Shown: positions 13,022-13,136 of the stretch, in pieces
Position numbering within the stretch: the stretch's first letter is position 1
Layout of the letters: each line of letters begins with the position of its first letter
NCBI GenBank assembly: GCA_050012355.1
Contig: JBEKHI010000248.1
Location: forward strand, 1-13,136
DNA: 13,136 bases
Direction of reading: 5' to 3'
Origin: JBEKHI01 sp050012355
Lineage (GTDB): Bacteria; Actinomycetota; Actinomycetes; Streptosporangiales; Streptosporangiaceae
Translations under genes and position numbers: made by a program
Notes under the pieces: generated by a model
The model's input: only the letters and a program-made list of their open reading frames with translations
Databases searched by the model: none
What the model was told of the DNA's origin: nothing

Positions 13022-13136
13022 GGGACCTGCTCGTGATCACCCCGTCACGGGGGCGCCCGCAGCGACTGCGGACGATGCTGGACGCTTGCCTGGAACTCTC
13101 TGGACCAGGCACGGACATCGCGATCGGCTGTGACGA
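13015..13136 (+). repeat. 122-bp exact direct repeat, copy 2 (cut by window edge)
   Basis: Second copy of 12368-12489. Its true right end is unknown. Confidence 0.95.
13018..13136 (+). CDS. Second copy of the glycosyltransferase-like gene, 5' end only (partial)
   Basis: The first 39 codons are identical at DNA level to those of the gene at 12371-13021. The ATG overlaps the upstream TGA as ATGA, which would couple translation of the two copies. The frame is open to the right edge, so length and divergence beyond the DDH region cannot be seen. It is either a real tandem paralogue or an artefact of assembly at a contig end. Confidence 0.55.
   Translation, partial: MRDLLVITPSRGRPQRLRTMLDACLELSGPGTDIAIGCD

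Overview
The window is GC-rich DNA whose genes use mostly G/C-ending codons, with some GTG and TTG starts and Shine-Dalgarno (SD) sites. This fits a high-GC actinobacterium. Its core is part of a type VII secretion (T7SS/ESX-like) locus of the non-mycobacterial kind. I cannot name genus or species.

Layout. The left edge holds the 3' end of an alpha/beta-hydrolase gene on the + strand (2-226). It converges, across a hairpin terminator (234-289), on a secreted trypsin-like serine protease on the - strand (298-1119). A 619-bp gene-free stretch follows and contains a large, decayed palindrome (about 1393-1699). From 12294 down to 1739 runs one long - strand operon, in transcription order: eccD (10627-12294), eccB (9236-10630, overlapping eccD by ATGA), two WXG100/Esx-type small proteins (8813-9175 and 8451-8765), a 169-residue protein with an SSGG tail (7851-8360), two large paralogous PPE-like substrate candidates (4651-7845, 1064 aa; 2245-4617, 790 aa), and a YbaB/EbfC-family protein (1739-2242). 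Most gaps are 2-90 nt. The one strong hairpin inside the operon lies just after the Esx pair.

How the genes fit together. EccB and EccD are two of the membrane components of a T7SS. The Esx pair and the two large proteins look like its substrates. The two large proteins share an N-terminal helical domain and an acidic C-terminal tag containing WGTDP, and differ in the middle: the 1064-aa protein has two separate repeat domains, the 790-aa protein a disordered Gly/Ala/Ser/Pro stretch. The YbaB-like protein recalls EspL of mycobacterial ESX-1. The ATPase EccC, EccE and the mycosin protease are not in the window, so the machine is incomplete here. The trypsin-like protease next door is an unproven candidate for a processing role.

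The right edge is different in character. Divergent from eccD is a small phage-type glycosyltransferase-like gene (12371-13021). Its first 119 nt, plus 3 nt upstream, are repeated exactly at 13015-13136, where the window ends. This is the start of a second tandem copy joined by an ATGA overlap, or an assembly-edge artefact.
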